Source: Niabella soli DSM 19437
GTDB lineage: Bacteria > Bacteroidota > Bacteroidia > Chitinophagales > Chitinophagaceae
DNA: 64,000 bases
NCBI RefSeq assembly: GCF_000243115.2
Contig: NZ_CP007035.1
Location: 496,001 to 560,000 of the forward strand
Direction: 5' to 3'
Shown: piece by piece, positions 62,339 through 64,000 of the stretch
How the letters are laid out: each line of letters begins with the position of its first letter
Position numbering within the stretch: position 1 is the stretch's first letter
The notes under the pieces: model-generated
Told to the model about the DNA's origin: nothing
Seen by the model: only the letters and a program-made list of their open reading frames with translations
Database searches by the model: none
Position numbers and translations under genes: made by a program

Positions 62339-62800
62339 TCAACCGGATGAAGCGTTTCTTAACGCTCTTATCTGGTGCTCCGATTCGGTGAGGGTAGCTT
62401 CCTGTGCGATCAGGAGGTTAGAAAGTTCGTCTGGTAGCCCGGGCTCATTTAAAGCCTCTTTATAGGCATTGCGTGCGGCGCTCTCCACTTTTTCGGCAAC
62501 TTCAAGGACCGTTCTTTTGTCGGTAATACCGGTGAATATTGTTTTAACGTCCAGCCATAAGCGGTACAATTTTCCTGCGCCGGTAGTGCCGGTAGTGGCT
62601 TCGCCTCCAAGGAAATCGACCAGCCGTGCAAGGTCGGTATTATGGTCATGGCTGATAATTATCATTTTGCCAAAAATAGATTTCAGGTAATTATCCTGCT
62701 CTTCTTTTAGTTCAGCCACTGCCTTTTCATAACCTGCAATGCGGTCGTTATTGATCCGTATCAGGTCATTTAACAAATCAATAAAGTTATGATAAACCAT
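62339..62800 (-). CDS. DUF2383 (PA2169-like) four-helix-bundle protein
   Basis: A 153-residue ferritin-like protein. The start HNFIDLLNDLIRINNDRIAGYEKAVAEL is the family pattern; SHDHNTDLARLVDFLGGEATTG and LTESEHQIRALR also fit. A second member starts at 63924 (or 63915) and runs off the window. Relatives are general-stress proteins without a settled activity. Confidence 0.9.
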   Translation of the reverse strand: MVYHNFIDLLNDLIRINNDRIAGYEKAVAELKEEQDNYLKSIFGKMIIISHDHNTDLARLVDFLGGEATTGTTGAGKLYRLWLDVKTIFTGITDKRTVLEVAEKVESAARNAYKEALNEPGLPDELSNLLIAQEATLTESEHQIRALRNASSG

Positions 62801-62815
62801 GACGCTGTTTTTATC

Positions 62816-62965
62816 CTAATGGTGCTTAAAATAATGGATCTCCCTTTCGTGATTTTTGGCCGCCTCCAGTGTGTCGAAAGTGCCCAGGTTCCTGCGCTTG
62901 TTTGTTTTCTTGTCCGGCATTCGGGAGTATAAGCGGTACTTGCCGGATTTTAATTTTCGGATCAT
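62816..62965 (-). CDS. 49-residue basic protein (small conserved ORF)
   Basis: From ATG 62965 the translation begins MIRKLKSGKYRLYSRMPDKK and continues with NLGTFDTLEAAKNHEREIHYFKHH before a TAG at 62816. It is very basic and has the GTFDT..AA..HE pattern I associate with short proteins of many stress loci, in which a beta segment is followed by a helix. It lies between the DUF2383 gene and the DUF6496 gene, co-oriented with both, and is too short for routine gene calling. Confidence 0.72.
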   Translation of the reverse strand: MIRKLKSGKYRLYSRMPDKKTNKRRNLGTFDTLEAAKNHEREIHYFKHH

Positions 62966-62990
62966 TGTTTATTTTTTTATTAAAGAAAGA

Positions 62991-63494
62991 TTACATCGCT
63001 GTCTGCTGCATTTTCCTGCTGCGCGCAGCTTTTTTTGCGGCCATTGATCTGCCGGTTGTTCCTTTTGTTCTTGCCGCTTTTTTTGCTGCGGCAGTACGTG
63101 CTGCAGCGGTTCTTTTTTGTGCCGCTGTTTTCGCCTGGCGCGATAAGGCTTCATGAGATACTGTGGTGGTAGGTTCTTTTTGCAGCGCCTTTTCCCTGGC
63201 GGCTGACCGGGTGCGTGAAACAGGCTCATGCGCCTGCCCTTTTTTATAGGCACTTTCCGCGCTTTTCCTTGTTTTTTCAGAGACCGTACCTTTCTTTGGC
63301 GGTTTTAAGTCAACACCGGCCCTCCGGGCTTGTGATAATCCAATGGCAATAGCCTGTTTGGCAGAGCGTGCGCCATGTTTCCCTTTTCTGATTTTTTCTA
63401 TCTCTTCCTGAACGAATGCGCCGGCCTGGGTAGAGGGGGCTTCCCCTTTTCTTTTAGCGGCGGCTGCTTTTTTAATGGTACTTTTTAAAGGCAT
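62991..63494 (-). CDS. DUF6496 protein with histone-H1-like tail
   Basis: A 167-residue basic protein beginning MPLKSTIKKAAAAKRKGEA (ATG 63494; the open frame extends to 63527). The DUF6496 core is EEIEKIRKGKHGARSAKQAIAIGLSQARRAGV. The C-terminal ~70 residues are low-complexity Ala/Lys/Arg (KTAAQKRTAAARTAAAKKAAR), resembling histone H1 tails. It probably binds DNA non-specifically and belongs with the stress genes here. Confidence 0.88.
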   Translation of the reverse strand: MPLKSTIKKAAAAKRKGEAPSTQAGAFVQEEIEKIRKGKHGARSAKQAIAIGLSQARRAGVDLKPPKKGTVSEKTRKSAESAYKKGQAHEPVSRTRSAAREKALQKEPTTTVSHEALSRQAKTAAQKRTAAARTAAAKKAARTKGTTGRSMAAKKAARSRKMQQTAM

Positions 63495-63659
63495 AAAAAA
63501 TGTTTTTGTTACTGATAAGGAGCACAAGAAATAAGCCGAAAAAGAAAGATCTTACGGATGGGTACGTCCGGCCGTCGGAATTTTAACGAATAACCTGCGA
63601 TACGGGCGGGGCGGCAGCCAGGTTTGGCCTGATCTTGGCATCCTTAGTAAATAAAAGCT

Positions 63660-63914
63660 ATGGAAGATAGTAATAACATATTCACAATAGCGGTTACCAT
63701 TAACGGCAAGAGCCAGCAGGTAGAAGTAGTTACGGCCGAAACGACGGATGGCGTTGCATTTTATAAATGTAATATAGCCAGTGAAGAAATAACCCAGGTA
63801 CGAAAAGATACCGATCGCTGGAAACAATTATGGGGGTCGTTAACTGAAATGGAAATTGAAAGTATTGGCGCCGCTATTGACGCTTATTTCGAAAAAAATA
63901 AGATCACCTCATAA
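63660..63914 (+). CDS. Small hypothetical protein
   Basis: An 84-residue acidic protein with beta-rich start (IFTIAVTINGKSQQVEVV) and a C-terminal helix (LTEMEIESIGAAIDAYFEKN). No signal or membrane segment. Family unknown. It is divergent from the DUF6496 gene and precedes the partial DUF2383 gene closely. Confidence 0.7.
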   Translation: MEDSNNIFTIAVTINGKSQQVEVVTAETTDGVAFYKCNIASEEITQVRKDTDRWKQLWGSLTEMEIESIGAAIDAYFEKNKITS

Positions 63915-63923
63915 ATGACTTTT

Positions 63924-64000
63924 ATGTCTTATACACTTGATGGTGAAATATTGAACGACCTGTTGCTTATTAATAATGACCGCATCGCCGGCTATAACAG
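63924..64000 (+). CDS. DUF2383 (PA2169-like) protein, cut by the window edge
   Basis: ATG 63924 gives MSYTLDGEILNDLLLINNDR, with IAGYN to the end of the window; an in-frame ATG at 63915 is also possible. INNDRIAGY is shared with the complete DUF2383 protein at 62339. It is in tandem with the small gene at 63660 (10-nt gap). Confidence 0.8.
   Translation, partial: MSYTLDGEILNDLLLINNDRIAGYN

Noticed and set aside
1-64000. rRNA, tRNA, CRISPR array or intact insertion sequence
   Set aside because: None was recognised by eye; a tRNA or RNA-family search would be needed to exclude short RNAs.

Overview
The window looks like a chromosomal stretch from a Bacteroidota bacterium, most likely family Chitinophagaceae (Niabella/Niastella/Chitinophaga-like). 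The reasons are the recurring promoter -7 motif TAnnTTTG, weak ribosome binding sites, many SPII lipoproteins, typical families (DUF4142, DUF6496, DoxX, AraC regulators, OmpA proteins, TPR-type sensor kinases) and dispersed palindromic intergenic repeats of a kind common in this phylum. I see no rRNA, tRNA, CRISPR array, intact insertion sequence, phage or origin. The genus is an inference.

Layout. 0.6-3.4 kb: an SDR oxidoreductase plus hexapeptide acetyltransferase operon divergent from an AraC regulator. 3.4-4.9 kb: a decayed stretch with a frameshifted small membrane protein, a DoxX gene and an MFS fragment. 4.9-11.8 kb: housekeeping genes era, infC and gcvP, with a DUF4382 lipoprotein and a cysteine-cluster protein. 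12.4-16.3 kb: a TetR/MFS pair, a UbiX-like gene, and DUF488 with a DUF2945-like Tudor protein. 16.4-22.3 kb: a tight five-gene operon (Fe-alcohol dehydrogenase, DHDPS-family aldolase, PdxA, DUF1537 kinase, sodium symporter), probably for uptake and catabolism of a four-carbon acid sugar. 23.4-32.2 kb: a complete minus-strand urease locus ureABCEFGD with a nickel-permease-like gene and a urea transporter. It is led by a small His-rich exported protein and followed by an AraC regulator.

32.5-37.1 kb: an exported TPR protein and a TPR sensor kinase/NarL-type regulator pair. 37.3-41.8 kb: three exported proteins of unknown role in one operon, the first a LamG-like/OmpA fusion. 42.2-47.2 kb: a cupin, a cupredoxin plus DUF4142 pair, a MarR regulator with a clear operator next to an S41 peptidase, and small exported proteins. 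47.4-50.1 kb: a Tat-exported GH116 glycosidase, followed by a repeat-rich gap. 51-52 kb: a TlpA-like thioredoxin and an exported rhodanese.

52.4-64 kb: a stress and DNA-repair region. It has a Ku / monooxygenase-fold / LigD operon (non-homologous end joining), ferritin-like DUF892, a low-affinity iron permease family protein, a kinase plus NtrC-type regulator, DUF4142, two DUF2383 (PA2169-like) proteins (the second cut by the window end), a 49-residue basic protein and a histone-H1-like DUF6496 protein. The grouping suggests a general-stress locus.

Most interesting points: the acid-sugar operon; the His-rich leader gene and palindrome at the urease locus; operator/promoter architectures for the TetR and MarR genes; the envelope operon at 37-42 kb; the small protein inside the Ku-LigD operon; and several families of dispersed palindromic repeats, two of which sit inside the urease operon.
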